Assembly (NCBI GenBank): GCA_028287345.1
Contig: JAQBPV010000152.1
Span: forward strand, 1-47,691
Direction of reading: 5' to 3'
DNA from: Gemmatimonadota bacterium
GTDB lineage: Bacteria > Gemmatimonadota > Gemmatimonadetes > Gemmatimonadales > Gemmatimonadaceae
Length of the DNA stretch: 47,691 nt
This document shows positions 16,806 through 23,678 of this stretch, piece after piece. The notes below the pieces were generated by a model. The model worked only from the letters and a program-made list of their open reading frames with translations, had not been told where the DNA came from and made no database searches. Positions within the stretch are counted from its first letter, which is position 1. Each line of letters starts with the position of its first letter. The translations under genes were made by a program, and so were the position numbers.

Positions 16806-18239
16806 TTACAACGCGAGCTGTGCCTCGCGTCCCCAGCGCTCCAGGTAGCGGGTCATGTCGTACTTGGCGTGCGCCCGCTTCAGCGACATCGGCCGAATCG
16901 TGCCCCACACCGCTCGCTCGGCAAAGGGCCGGTCGAATTTCCCGAAGCACCACTGAATCCCCGCGTAGCTGTTCGGGTCGCGGCCGTCGAGCGCGTACTT
17001 GTTGTTCAGGTGCACCAGCCACGCGAGTGCGTCCTCGTACGTCGGCGCCCAGGTCAGCACCGACTTGCCCCAGAGCATGCGAACCACGTTGTGCATGTGG
17101 CCAGTCTCCACGAGCTCGCGCTGCCCCGCGTTCCAGATCTCGTCGTGCGTGGCCGAGCGCTCGAGCTCTTCGAGCGTGTACGTCATTTCGCGCGCATCAG
17201 CAGCGTGCGTACGCATCGAGCGATGCACCCAGTCGGGCAACGCGGCGAGCGAGCCGTAATGTGGATTGCGCAGGCAGAAGTTGAACGACAGCTCGCGCCA
17301 GGTGAGCAGCTCGTTGAGAAAGGAGTCGCTCTGCGCGGTATCGCCAGCCGCGCGGGCGGTCGTGACGACTTCGAGCGGCGAAATCATTCCGTTGTGGAGA
17401 TACGCCGACAACCGGCTCGATCCAAAGTCGTCCGACGGATTGCGACGTCGGTCGGCATAGTCGCGCAGACCGTCGGCGACGAATGCGTGTAGCCGAGCGC
17501 GCGCCGCACGTAACCCGCCGTGTGTGCTCACGGGGCCGACCGTCTCGTCGACTTCGCAGCGACCCACTTCGCGCTCGATGTCACAGCGGCCGATGTCGAG
17601 CCACTCCACCTCGAGCGACGCGAGCAGCGACGGCGGCGTTGCGCGCTTGGGTGCGCGATCCTCTACACGCTCGAGCGAGTGTTCGAGCAGCCGCGCGATC
17701 TTCGGGCGGATGGTGCGCGCCGCGTACTCTTCCCGGTGGAATGATGCTGAAGGCACCACTGCCGCAGAATCGACCGCCAGCACGCGGCAGTTCACGCGCG
17801 CGGCGACACGCGCTGAGCGCTCGGCTACGCCGGCGGTGGGAAAGAGGTCCGTGACGACGACGCATGCCCTGCTGGCAAGTCGGTCGATGACTCGCGCGTC
17901 ATCGTGCACGCGGCGCCGCAGCGCGAAGCGATACGTGAGCCCGAGTGCTTGGGCACGGCTGGCGAGCTCCCGGGCGCCTTGCATGATGAACGTGTGAAAG
18001 CGCGCCGACGCGTGCGTGTAGTGCGGATCGAGTCCGTGATGGATGATCAGTGGTTTGCCGATCCGGTCCGCCTCGACTGACGCGAGCCGCAGTGCCCAGT
18101 TGTCCTCGAATCGCTGGGTAGTTTGCATCCAGTAGAGGATGTATTCGCCCTCTGGCTGGAGTCGTTTTTCGTTGAGTGGAATGGTGCGCAGCGACAGCTG
18201 ATCGCGGACGTATGGCGATCCGAGTGGGTGCTTCGTCAT
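16806..18239 (-). CDS. Class II CPD photolyase
   Basis: Light-driven repair of cyclobutane pyrimidine dimers. Signatures are ILYWMQTTQRFEDNWAL near the N-terminus (class II; class I lacks the YWMQ..QR motif) and the FAD-domain end ALDGRDPNSYAGIQWCFGKF, with WGTIRPMSLKRAHAKYD. From the ATG at 18239 it has 477 residues; a GTG at 18290 would add 17 residues that do not look conserved, and neither start has a clear Shine-Dalgarno. An N-terminal antenna-binding alpha/beta domain precedes the helical FAD domain. Confidence 0.93.
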   Translation of the reverse strand: MTKHPLGSPYVRDQLSLRTIPLNEKRLQPEGEYILYWMQTTQRFEDNWALRLASVEADRIGKPLIIHHGLDPHYTHASARFHTFIMQGARELASRAQALGLTYRFALRRRVHDDARVIDRLASRACVVVTDLFPTAGVAERSARVAARVNCRVLAVDSAAVVPSASFHREEYAARTIRPKIARLLEHSLERVEDRAPKRATPPSLLASLEVEWLDIGRCDIEREVGRCEVDETVGPVSTHGGLRAARARLHAFVADGLRDYADRRRNPSDDFGSSRLSAYLHNGMISPLEVVTTARAAGDTAQSDSFLNELLTWRELSFNFCLRNPHYGSLAALPDWVHRSMRTHAADAREMTYTLEELERSATHDEIWNAGQRELVETGHMHNVVRMLWGKSVLTWAPTYEDALAWLVHLNNKYALDGRDPNSYAGIQWCFGKFDRPFAERAVWGTIRPMSLKRAHAKYDMTRYLERWGREAQLAL

Positions 18240-18321
18240 GCAGGGCGAACGTGCGGCTACGATGCTTTGTTCCTGCCGCGCTGCCGACACGTGTTACTAC
18301 AGCGCATACGGAGTCGTCCAG

Positions 18322-18349
18322 TTGACAGTGGGGGACGTCTGGTTACATT
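18322..18349 (+). promoter_or_regulatory. Sigma-70-type promoter for tRNA-Ala
   Basis: A perfect TTGACA (18322-18327) is followed by a 16-nt spacer and TACATT (18344-18349). An inverted repeat CTGGTT/AACCAG at 18339-18357 straddles the -10 and could bind a regulator. Confidence 0.65.
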
Positions 18350-18361
18350 TGAACCAGTAAC

Positions 18362-18389
18362 AGCGGCCCCGCACGGTTGCGGGGCCGCT
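18362..18389 (+). other. Strong leader hairpin between promoter and tRNA-Ala
   Basis: A 12-bp perfect GC-rich stem with loop CGGT lies just after the predicted start site and about 50 nt before the tRNA. The U tract after it is weak (CCTGTATTT). It may be a processing, anti-read-through or attenuation element. Confidence 0.55.
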
Positions 18390-18441
18390 CCTGTATTTCC
18401 CATGTTCGTGGCAGCTAGCTGCCTCGAGCCCGCCACACTGC

Positions 18442-18514
18442 GGGGCTGTAGCTCAGCTGGGAGAGCGCGCCGTTCGCAACGGCGAGGTCAGGGGTTCGAT
18501 CCCCCTCAGCTCCA
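18442..18514 (+). tRNA. tRNA-Ala (anticodon CGC)
   Basis: A complete 73-nt cloverleaf without encoded CCA. The acceptor GGGGCTG pairs with CAGCTCC and includes the G3-U70 wobble, the alanine identity element. The anticodon loop TTCGCAA gives CGC and the T arm is AGGGG TTCGATC CCCCT. It reads GCG codons, in keeping with the GC-rich coding sequence. Confidence 0.96.
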
Positions 18515-18527
18515 TTGATCACTGTTC

Positions 18528-18559
18528 GGTTGGCACGAGAATCGCCAACCTGTAGTTTT
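18528..18559 (+). terminator. Candidate terminator after tRNA-Ala
   Basis: A 7-bp stem GGTTGGC/GCCAACC with a 9-nt loop is followed by TGTAGTTTT. Confidence 0.55.
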
Positions 18560-18647
18560 GCCCGCCGCCGTTCGGTAGGACGGAGAGTTCCAATGATGGC
18601 GCGCGTGGCAAGTTCCTGACGCTCGGCCCAGAGCCTGAGCAGATAGA

Positions 18648-18676
18648 CGCCGCGATCCCAAGGGATCGCGGCGTTT
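18648..18676. terminator. Bidirectional-looking terminator hairpin
   Basis: A nearly perfect 11- to 12-bp stem (18648-18659 with 18662-18673) is followed on plus by TTTGAATTT. On minus it lies just beyond the stop of the 18688-19959 gene. Confidence 0.65.
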
Positions 18677-18687
18677 GAATTTCTGGT

Positions 18688-19959
18688 CTATGGGGCGAGC
18701 ACCGTGCGCGCGTCGTCGCGGAGCGCGAGGAACAGCTCGCGCAGCCACAGGCTCTCCTCCTTCTCGACCCGCGCGCCGAAGTCGTCGAGCGCCGTGTTGC
18801 TGAGCGAGTTGATGAACTTCAGGATGGCGCTTTCCTGCACCGCGAGGCGGCTCTGCCGCACCAGCACCGTCTGTTGATCTGCCTCACCGGCGCGAATCCC
18901 CATCCTGAACAGGGCGCCTTCGCCGGCGAATGGATAGCGCAAGGGAGCGCGAATCAGGCGCGCGGTGATGAATGGCAGGTTCCAGCTTGGCTCCTTGCGC
19001 GCCGTCAACGTCCAGTCCCGCTCGCGATCCGCGTGTGAGCCGTTTACGAACTCCATCGACAGATCGTGGAAGCCGACGCTGAACATCTTCACCTTCACCG
19101 TGAAGTCGGCCAGCACTACGAGCGTGTCGGGAATCGGCTTCGGCGGGCCGACGAGCGGAACGAGGTGCCCGCCCTGCGATCGCAGGCGAATGGTGAGGAA
19201 CCGGTCCCGAAACTGCCCGTCGACATATCCAACGCCGGCGCGATCCGACAAGAAGAAGTGGAATTTCGCCGGATCGACGTATCGGTGCACGTAGTCGCCG
19301 AAGGCGGGGAAGCGCTGCTTGAGTTGCTCCGAATGCACCGAGATGCCGAGTGTCACCGCAGTGGTGCCGTCGGGCAACTGCACGGGATGCAGCGAGTCCA
19401 GCGAGAAGGCGCTGCCCAGTGCTATCGATGTGTGCGGCGCGGACGCGAGGATGTCGGCGCGCGCATCGCGTTCGTTCAGTCCTTCACCCGCCGTGAGCAG
19501 GCGCGTGATGACGAGCGCGATGTCATTCGGGCGCGCGTTGCCGAGTGCGAAATCCACCGTTGTATCCCATCGGTACTGGCCATCGGCGAGCTTGCTGAGC
19601 GTCGTGATATGACGGCCCTCGGCGGGTTTCATCGGCGCCGGAACGCCACGACGCGACGCCATGACGTACTTGTCGTCGACCAGCGAGCCGAATGTCTCGA
19701 GGATGCGAACAGGGCCGGACACGCCCGTCCACGCTGCGGTGTCGTCGAAGACGCGAGACGGTGACAGGGCACCCTTCGAGATCTGCACGCGCGAGTACTC
19801 GTATTTCGCGTTGCGCGCGACGTCGAAGTGCCGGTCGGCGAGTGCGCCGAAGAATTGCTCGGCGCTCGCGCGTGCGCGCATGCCGGCTCCGAAGCCGGAC
19901 AAACTCTCTCGGCAGCCGATGACGAACAGCGGAAGGAGCAGGAGCGTCCAACCGAGCAC
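18688..19959 (-). CDS. Hypothetical lipoprotein
   Basis: A 423-residue protein of unrecognised family. The signal ends LLLLPLFVIGC (Cys16). The mature part has a helical start (ASAEQFFGALADRHFDVARNAKYEY), a long beta-rich middle and a C-terminal helix with FGARVEKEESLWLRELFLALRDD. It is probably anchored to the inner or outer membrane on the periplasmic side. It stands alone, divergent from tRNA-Gln and ending at a hairpin. Function unknown. Confidence 0.75.
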   Translation of the reverse strand: MLGWTLLLLPLFVIGCRESLSGFGAGMRARASAEQFFGALADRHFDVARNAKYEYSRVQISKGALSPSRVFDDTAAWTGVSGPVRILETFGSLVDDKYVMASRRGVPAPMKPAEGRHITTLSKLADGQYRWDTTVDFALGNARPNDIALVITRLLTAGEGLNERDARADILASAPHTSIALGSAFSLDSLHPVQLPDGTTAVTLGISVHSEQLKQRFPAFGDYVHRYVDPAKFHFFLSDRAGVGYVDGQFRDRFLTIRLRSQGGHLVPLVGPPKPIPDTLVVLADFTVKVKMFSVGFHDLSMEFVNGSHADRERDWTLTARKEPSWNLPFITARLIRAPLRYPFAGEGALFRMGIRAGEADQQTVLVRQSRLAVQESAILKFINSLSNTALDDFGARVEKEESLWLRELFLALRDDARTVLAP

Positions 19960-20033
19960 GCGGGTCGTCGTGCGCCAGCGTGCGAGGGGCGTGGTAGTGG
20001 TCAGGAGAGCTCCAGCAATGTGTGTGAAAGGGG

Positions 20034-20062
20034 TTGAAGCAGCATCCTACCTCGGCTATTTT
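20034..20062 (+). promoter_or_regulatory. Sigma-70-type promoter for tRNA-Gln
   Basis: TTGAAG (20034-20039), a 17-nt spacer and TATTTT (20057-20062) lie 44 nt before the tRNA. Confidence 0.6.
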
Positions 20063-20071
20063 ACAAGGGTT

Positions 20072-20103
20072 CCGCCTGTGGTGCATTTCAATAGGCGGTT
20101 TTT
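20072..20103 (+). other. Terminator-like leader hairpin before tRNA-Gln
   Basis: CCGCCT (20072-20077) pairs with AGGCGG (20093-20098) and is followed by TTTTT, ending two bases before the tRNA. No plus-strand gene lies upstream that it could terminate. Confidence 0.5.
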
Positions 20104-20105
20104 GC

Positions 20106-20178
20106 TGCCCCTTGGTGTAACTGGCAACACGTCCGCCTCTGGAGCGGAAGAGTCCAGGTTCGACCCCTGGAGGGGCAA
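20106..20178 (+). tRNA. tRNA-Gln (anticodon CTG)
   Basis: A 73-nt cloverleaf. The acceptor TGCCCCT pairs with AGGGGCA; the D stem is GTGT/ACAC; the anticodon stem TCCGC/GCGGA holds loop CTCTGGA, giving CTG; the T arm is CCAGG TTCGACC CCTGG; the discriminator is A. CCA is not encoded. It reads CAG codons. Confidence 0.95.
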
Positions 20179-20183
20179 TAGGA

Positions 20184-20219
20184 AGCCCGGCCCCGCTCGA
20201 GCGGCGGCCGGGCTTTCGT
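20184..20219 (+). terminator. Intrinsic terminator of tRNA-Gln
   Basis: A 9-bp stem AGCCCGGCC/GGCCGGGCT (20184-20192 with 20206-20214), with an inner CCGCTCGAGCGG self-complement, is followed by TTCGTC. Confidence 0.75.
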
Positions 20220-20294
20220 CATTACACCACTTCGGCAAGAGTGACGCCCTGCGGTGGGCACGAGTTGGGCGAGGAGACACCCGAGGCGCACCGC

Positions 20295-20774
20295 ATGCCG
20301 AACATTCCGCTCTCACGCCACATTCCCCGCGTCGGCCTCCTCGCGATCATCGCAGCGGTCGCTGCGTGCTCGTCGTCCGGAGTCAGCCCCGTGCCATCCG
20401 ACGGAAAGGTGCCCCTCGGCACATGGGGCGGCGACAACGCGGGGATGATCGTGGGCGACTCCGCCATGCATCTGCACGTCGGCTGCACCTACGGAGACGT
20501 CTCGGGACGCATCGCGGTGGACGCAAATGGAAACTTCGACGTGGCGGGGAACTACCTTCTCCGGGCGTATCCCATTGCCGTGGGCCCGGCGCTTCCAGCG
20601 CGGTTCGTCGGCCACATCGACGGTGGCACTGCGACAGTGACGGTGACGGTGAACGACACCGTCGAGCACACGACGGTCGTGAAGGGTCCGGTCGTGGTGC
20701 AGCAGGGCGAGCAGCCGAGGTTGGGGCCGTGTCCGATCTGTCGCCGGCCTGACCTCACGAAGCGCGGCGCGTAG
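20295..20774 (+). CDS. Hypothetical lipoprotein
   Basis: A 159-residue protein with a lipoprotein signal ending IIAAVAACSSS and a small beta-rich domain (GTWGGDNAGMIVGDSAMHLHVGCTYGDVSG, in part resembling small extracytoplasmic beta-barrel proteins). It ends with two cysteines in GPCPICRRPD, a possible metal knuckle or disulfide. The ATG at 20295 is chosen because it begins the signal peptide; an earlier in-frame ATG at 20241 would place polar residues first. No recognised family. Confidence 0.7.
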   Translation: MPNIPLSRHIPRVGLLAIIAAVAACSSSGVSPVPSDGKVPLGTWGGDNAGMIVGDSAMHLHVGCTYGDVSGRIAVDANGNFDVAGNYLLRAYPIAVGPALPARFVGHIDGGTATVTVTVNDTVEHTTVVKGPVVVQQGEQPRLGPCPICRRPDLTKRGA

Positions 20775-20821
20775 CGCAACAGCGACCGCCCGGGCACCGT
20801 CTACCGCACTAGCTTTGCCCG

Positions 20822-21412
20822 ATGATCATCGGACACGTCGGCGTCGCGTTTGCGGCGAAGTCGCGGTGGCCGCGCATTCCGCTCAATGCGTTGCTCGTCG
20901 CGACCTTCGCACCGGACATCCTCCGTGAGCTGCTTGGCGCGCTCTCTCTCTCGCCCTGGGAGGCGACACTCTACTCGCACGCGCTCCCGTGGAGCGCCCT
21001 TCTCGCCGCCTTTGCGGGGGCTCTCGCCTGGGTCGCGCTGCGTGATCGCACCGCGTTCATCGTGGTGTTCGGCATCGTGCTGTCACATGTGTTGCTGGAC
21101 CTGATCTCGGGCAACAAGCCACTCTGGTACGGCGGCCCACGCGGGATCCACTTGGGAATGGTCGAACCGGTGGAGCTCATCATCGAGACGCTGATCATGT
21201 TGGCGGGCTGGTATCGACTGCGACGAAACGCGGCGCCCAGTTGGTTGAAGCATTGGGCCGTGCCGGCGCTTCTCGTCGTCGTTCAAATGGCCAGCGTCGT
21301 GGGTTCGATAAGTCAACGACCATATGCAACGCGATGCCTGGTGTCGCCAATGGGGACGTGCTCGGGTAGTTCGCTGCTCACCAAGAGCTGGGAGACGAAG
21401 CCCTTCTGGTGA
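20822..21412 (+). CDS. Membrane-bound metal-dependent hydrolase-like protein (YdjM/DUF457-like)
   Basis: A 196-residue inner-membrane protein with about four helices. The N-terminal MIIGHVGVAFAAK and FGIVLSHVLLDLISGNKPLWYGG are the His/Asp-bearing motifs expected of the YdjM-like family (H near the start; SHxLLD in the third helix). The conserved residues could bind metal, but no activity is firmly established. The C-terminal 40 residues look unrelated to the family. No operon partner is evident; MarR follows after 41 nt under its own promoter. Confidence 0.65.
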   Translation: MIIGHVGVAFAAKSRWPRIPLNALLVATFAPDILRELLGALSLSPWEATLYSHALPWSALLAAFAGALAWVALRDRTAFIVVFGIVLSHVLLDLISGNKPLWYGGPRGIHLGMVEPVELIIETLIMLAGWYRLRRNAAPSWLKHWAVPALLVVVQMASVVGSISQRPYATRCLVSPMGTCSGSSLLTKSWETKPFW

Positions 21413-21416
21413 GGCC

Positions 21417-21444
21417 TTGCATCTCAGCGTAGAGCGATTATCTT
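21417..21444 (+). promoter_or_regulatory. Promoter of marR-like gene
   Basis: TTGCAT (21417-21422), a 16-nt spacer and TATCTT (21439-21444) lie nine bases before the ATG. The operator overlaps the -10. Confidence 0.55.
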
Positions 21445-21455
21445 AGTTCTAAGAT
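21440..21455. promoter_or_regulatory. MarR-type operator, copy 1
   Basis: ATCTTAG-TT-CTAAGAT forms perfect 7-nt inverted arms overlapping the -10 and the start codon of the marR-like gene. TATCTTAGTTCTAAG is repeated exactly before yceI. Confidence 0.75.
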
Positions 21456-21948
21456 GAATTCGCAAACGTCCACCAAGCGAGCGGTACGAAAGGCTGCCAC
21501 GAGCAGCGATACCGTCGACACCGCACTGAGGCTGTGGGTCGTCCTGGCCCGAGCGTACAGGGCAGTGAGCGAACAGGCCGAGTTGGATATCGCTCGGCAT
21601 GGCCTCACCGGAATGGAGTTCGGCATCCTCGAGGTGCTGCACCACAAGGGTCCGCTGCTCCTCGGTGAGATCCAACGGAAGGTCCTCGTGACCAGCGGCG
21701 GAATCACCTACCTCGTCGACAAACTCGAGAGGAAGGGACTCGTCGAGCGGCAGGAATGTCCAGAGGATCGCCGAGCACGCTACGCGGCACTCACGCCGGC
21801 CGGCGCGACGCTCATCCGGAAGATCTTTCCGGCGCATGCGAAGGTGATGGCGCAGGTGGTTTCAGGGCTCGACCCCCAGGAACAGATCAGCGCCACAAAG
21901 CTACTCCGCAAGCTCGGCCTGGCCGCCGCCGACGACAGGGACGAGTAG
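21454..21948 (+). CDS. MarR family transcriptional regulator
   Basis: A 164-residue winged-helix repressor. A helical dimerisation N-terminus (TVDTALRLWVVLARAYRAVSE) is followed by the DNA-binding domain, including LVTSGGITYLVDKLERKGLVERQECPEDRRARYAALTPAG (recognition helix and wing). The family is usually autoregulatory and released by phenolics, quinones or oxidants. An inverted repeat overlaps its own promoter and start codon, and the same sequence stands before the next operon (yceI and dioxygenase), so those genes are its probable targets. The genomic setting resembles the Bacillus MhqR quinone-stress regulon. Confidence 0.92.
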   Translation: MNSQTSTKRAVRKAATSSDTVDTALRLWVVLARAYRAVSEQAELDIARHGLTGMEFGILEVLHHKGPLLLGEIQRKVLVTSGGITYLVDKLERKGLVERQECPEDRRARYAALTPAGATLIRKIFPAHAKVMAQVVSGLDPQEQISATKLLRKLGLAAADDRDE

Positions 21949-21983
21949 TTGCAGTATCGGAACCAGCACGAGCCGGCACGTAT

Positions 21984-21999
21984 ATCTTAGTTCTAAGTT
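21984..21999. promoter_or_regulatory. MarR-type operator, copy 2
   Basis: ATCTTAGTTCTAAGTT shares 15 identical bases (TATCTTAGTTCTAAG) with copy 1. It lies about 40 nt before the yceI start. Confidence 0.75.
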
Positions 22000-22038
22000 A
22001 TTTAGCAGTAAGCCAACTTCTCTCACAGGGTGTCTCAC

Positions 22039-22584
22039 ATGTCCGCATCAGCCGCACCTCTCGCCACGACCTGGAAGCTTGATCCGTCTCATTCGACAGT
22101 CGAGTTTTCCGCCAAACACATGATGTTCACCACGGTCAAGGGACGCTTCACCGAAGTCGAAGGGACGATCACCGCACCCAACGCCACGCTCGATGGCGCA
22201 TCCGTCGTCGCCACGATGAAGACCGCGAGCATCGACACGCGCACCGAGCAGCGCGACCAGCACCTCCGTTCCGCCGACTTCCTCGATGCAGAGAATTTCC
22301 CCGACGTCACCTTCAAGAGCACGAAGCTCGCGGGTACCAAGGAGAAGTTCAGCATGACGGGCGACCTGACCATTCGCGGTACCACGCGCGCAGTCACGCT
22401 CGACGTCACGTACGAAGGAACCGGCATCGACCCATGGGGCAATGAGCGCATGGGCTTCTCCGCTTCCGGCAAGATCGATCGTCGCGAATTCGGGCTCGTC
22501 TGGAATCAGGCGCTCGAGGCAGGCGGGGTCCTCGTCAGCAACGACGTCAAGATCCAGATCGACGCACAGGTCATCCGCGGGTAA
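22039..22584 (+). CDS. YceI family protein
   Basis: A 181-residue lipocalin-like YceI protein: [26 protein letters not shown] at the N-terminus, [33 protein letters not shown] in the middle, and DDFGL-type [20 protein letters not shown] near the end are hallmarks. Members bind isoprenoid quinones or other lipids. No signal peptide is present, so it is probably cytoplasmic, unlike E. coli YceI. The ATG at 22039 (AGGG eight nt upstream) is preferred over the GTG at 22030. The dioxygenase follows after 4 nt. It is preceded by the second MarR operator. Confidence 0.93.
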   Translation: MSASAAPLATTWKLDPSHSTVEFSAKHMMFTTVKGRFTEVEGTITAPNATLDGASVVATMKTASIDTRTEQRDQHLRSADFLDAENFPDVTFKSTKLAGTKEKFSMTGDLTIRGTTRAVTLDVTYEGTGIDPWGNERMGFSASGKIDRREFGLVWNQALEAGGVLVSNDVKIQIDAQVIRG

Positions 22585-22588
22585 TTCA

Positions 22589-23536
22589 ATGGACCTCATC
22601 GGCATTCACCACCTCACGGCGGTCTCGGGGAAAATCCGCGACAACCATCTCTTCTACACGGGGCCACTCGGCATGCGTCTCGTGAAGCGGAGCGTCAATC
22701 AGGACGACGTGAGCGCGTACCACCTCTTCTATGCCGACGCGAAGGGGACGCCCGGTACCGACCTCACCTTCTTCGACTGGCCGGTTCCCGCAGAGCGACG
22801 CGGCACGAATTCCATCGCGCGAACGAGTCTTCGCGTGGCCGGAGCTGATTCGCTCGACTGGTGGAAGACGCACCTGCGTGAGCAGGGAGTAAAGGCCGGT
22901 GAGGTCATCGAGCGCGACGGGCGCCTGACCATCGACTTCGAAGATCCCGAAGGACAACGGCTGTCGCTCGTGGACGACAAAGGTGCCGGAGAGGCACATC
23001 CGTGGGACCGCAGTCCGGTTCCCACGGCGCACCAGGTGCGCGGCCTTGGGCCGATCACGCTGAGCGTGCCCGATCTCGCTGGCACGGACGCGATTCTGCA
23101 GAAGGCCATGAACATGCGCCCCGTGCGCGAGTACGCGCATCCGGACAACCCTGCGCACACAGTGCACGTCTACGAGATGGGCAAGGGAGGAGCGGGTTCG
23201 GAGTTACACGTTGCAGTACAACCCGGACTCGCAGCGGCGCGGCAAGGGGCGGGCGGTGTGCATCACGTTGCGTTTCGCACTCCCGATGCCGATTACGACG
23301 CTTGGGCCGAGCGGTTGCGCACGCTCGGAATCCCGAACAGCGGTAAGGTGGATCGCTTCTGGTTCCGCAGCCTGTACTTCCGCGAGCCGAATGGAATTCT
23401 TTTCGAGATCGCGTCGGAGGGACCGGGCTTCGGGGTGGATGAGAGCGAAGCGACGCTCGGCGAGAAGGTCGTACTGCCGCCGTTCCTCGAGGCCCAGCGC
23501 GAGGAGATCGTCTCCAAGTTGAAGCCGATCGACTGA
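22589..23536 (+). CDS. Ring-cleaving dioxygenase of the MhqA/MhqO (glyoxalase/VOC) family
   Basis: A 315-residue protein with two vicinal-oxygen-chelate modules. [35 protein letters not shown] opens the first, and [16 protein letters not shown] plus [14 protein letters not shown]-like [14 protein letters not shown] closes the second, giving the His, His, Glu metal set. MhqA/MhqO enzymes are linked to detoxification of quinones and catechols and are controlled by MarR-type MhqR in Bacillus. Together with yceI under a MarR operator it fits a quinone/phenol stress role; the activity itself is inferred. Its stop codon is the first base pairs of repeat locus B. Confidence 0.9.
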   Translation: MDLIGIHHLTAVSGKIRDNHLFYTGPLGMRLVKRSVNQDDVSAYHLFYADAKGTPGTDLTFFDWPVPAERRGTNSIARTSLRVAGADSLDWWKTHLREQGVKAGEVIERDGRLTIDFEDPEGQRLSLVDDKGAGEAHPWDRSPVPTAHQVRGLGPITLSVPDLAGTDAILQKAMNMRPVREYAHPDNPAHTVHVYEMGKGGAGSELHVAVQPGLAAARQGAGGVHHVAFRTPDADYDAWAERLRTLGIPNSGKVDRFWFRSLYFREPNGILFEIASEGPGFGVDESEATLGEKVVLPPFLEAQREEIVSKLKPID

Positions 23537-23640
23537 GGCAGTATCCGCGTAAATCCGCGGCAGTTGTATTCTCCGTGTCCATCCGCGTCAGGCAGTAGCC
23601 GTTCCACGGAACTGCCACGACTCACACGGATGGGCACGGA
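23535..23640. repeat. Extragenic palindromic repeat, locus B (most complete unit)
   Basis: Positions 23535-23620 closely match 15737-15822. The 23572-23640 part is a large imperfect palindrome: arms TCCGTGTCCATCCGCGT and CACACGGATGGGCACGGA, with GGCAGT/ACTGCC closer in. It begins inside the dioxygenase stop codon and ends 38 nt before the FUSC gene. Confidence 0.8.
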
Positions 23641-23678
23641 TGACGTCTCGGCATCACCCACGGATAAGTTAGGAAGGG

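Noticed and set aside
18560-18647. A small RNA gene between the two hairpins after tRNA-Ala
   Set aside because: No promoter or conserved fold can be recognised; the region is only about 90 nt and may be plain spacer.
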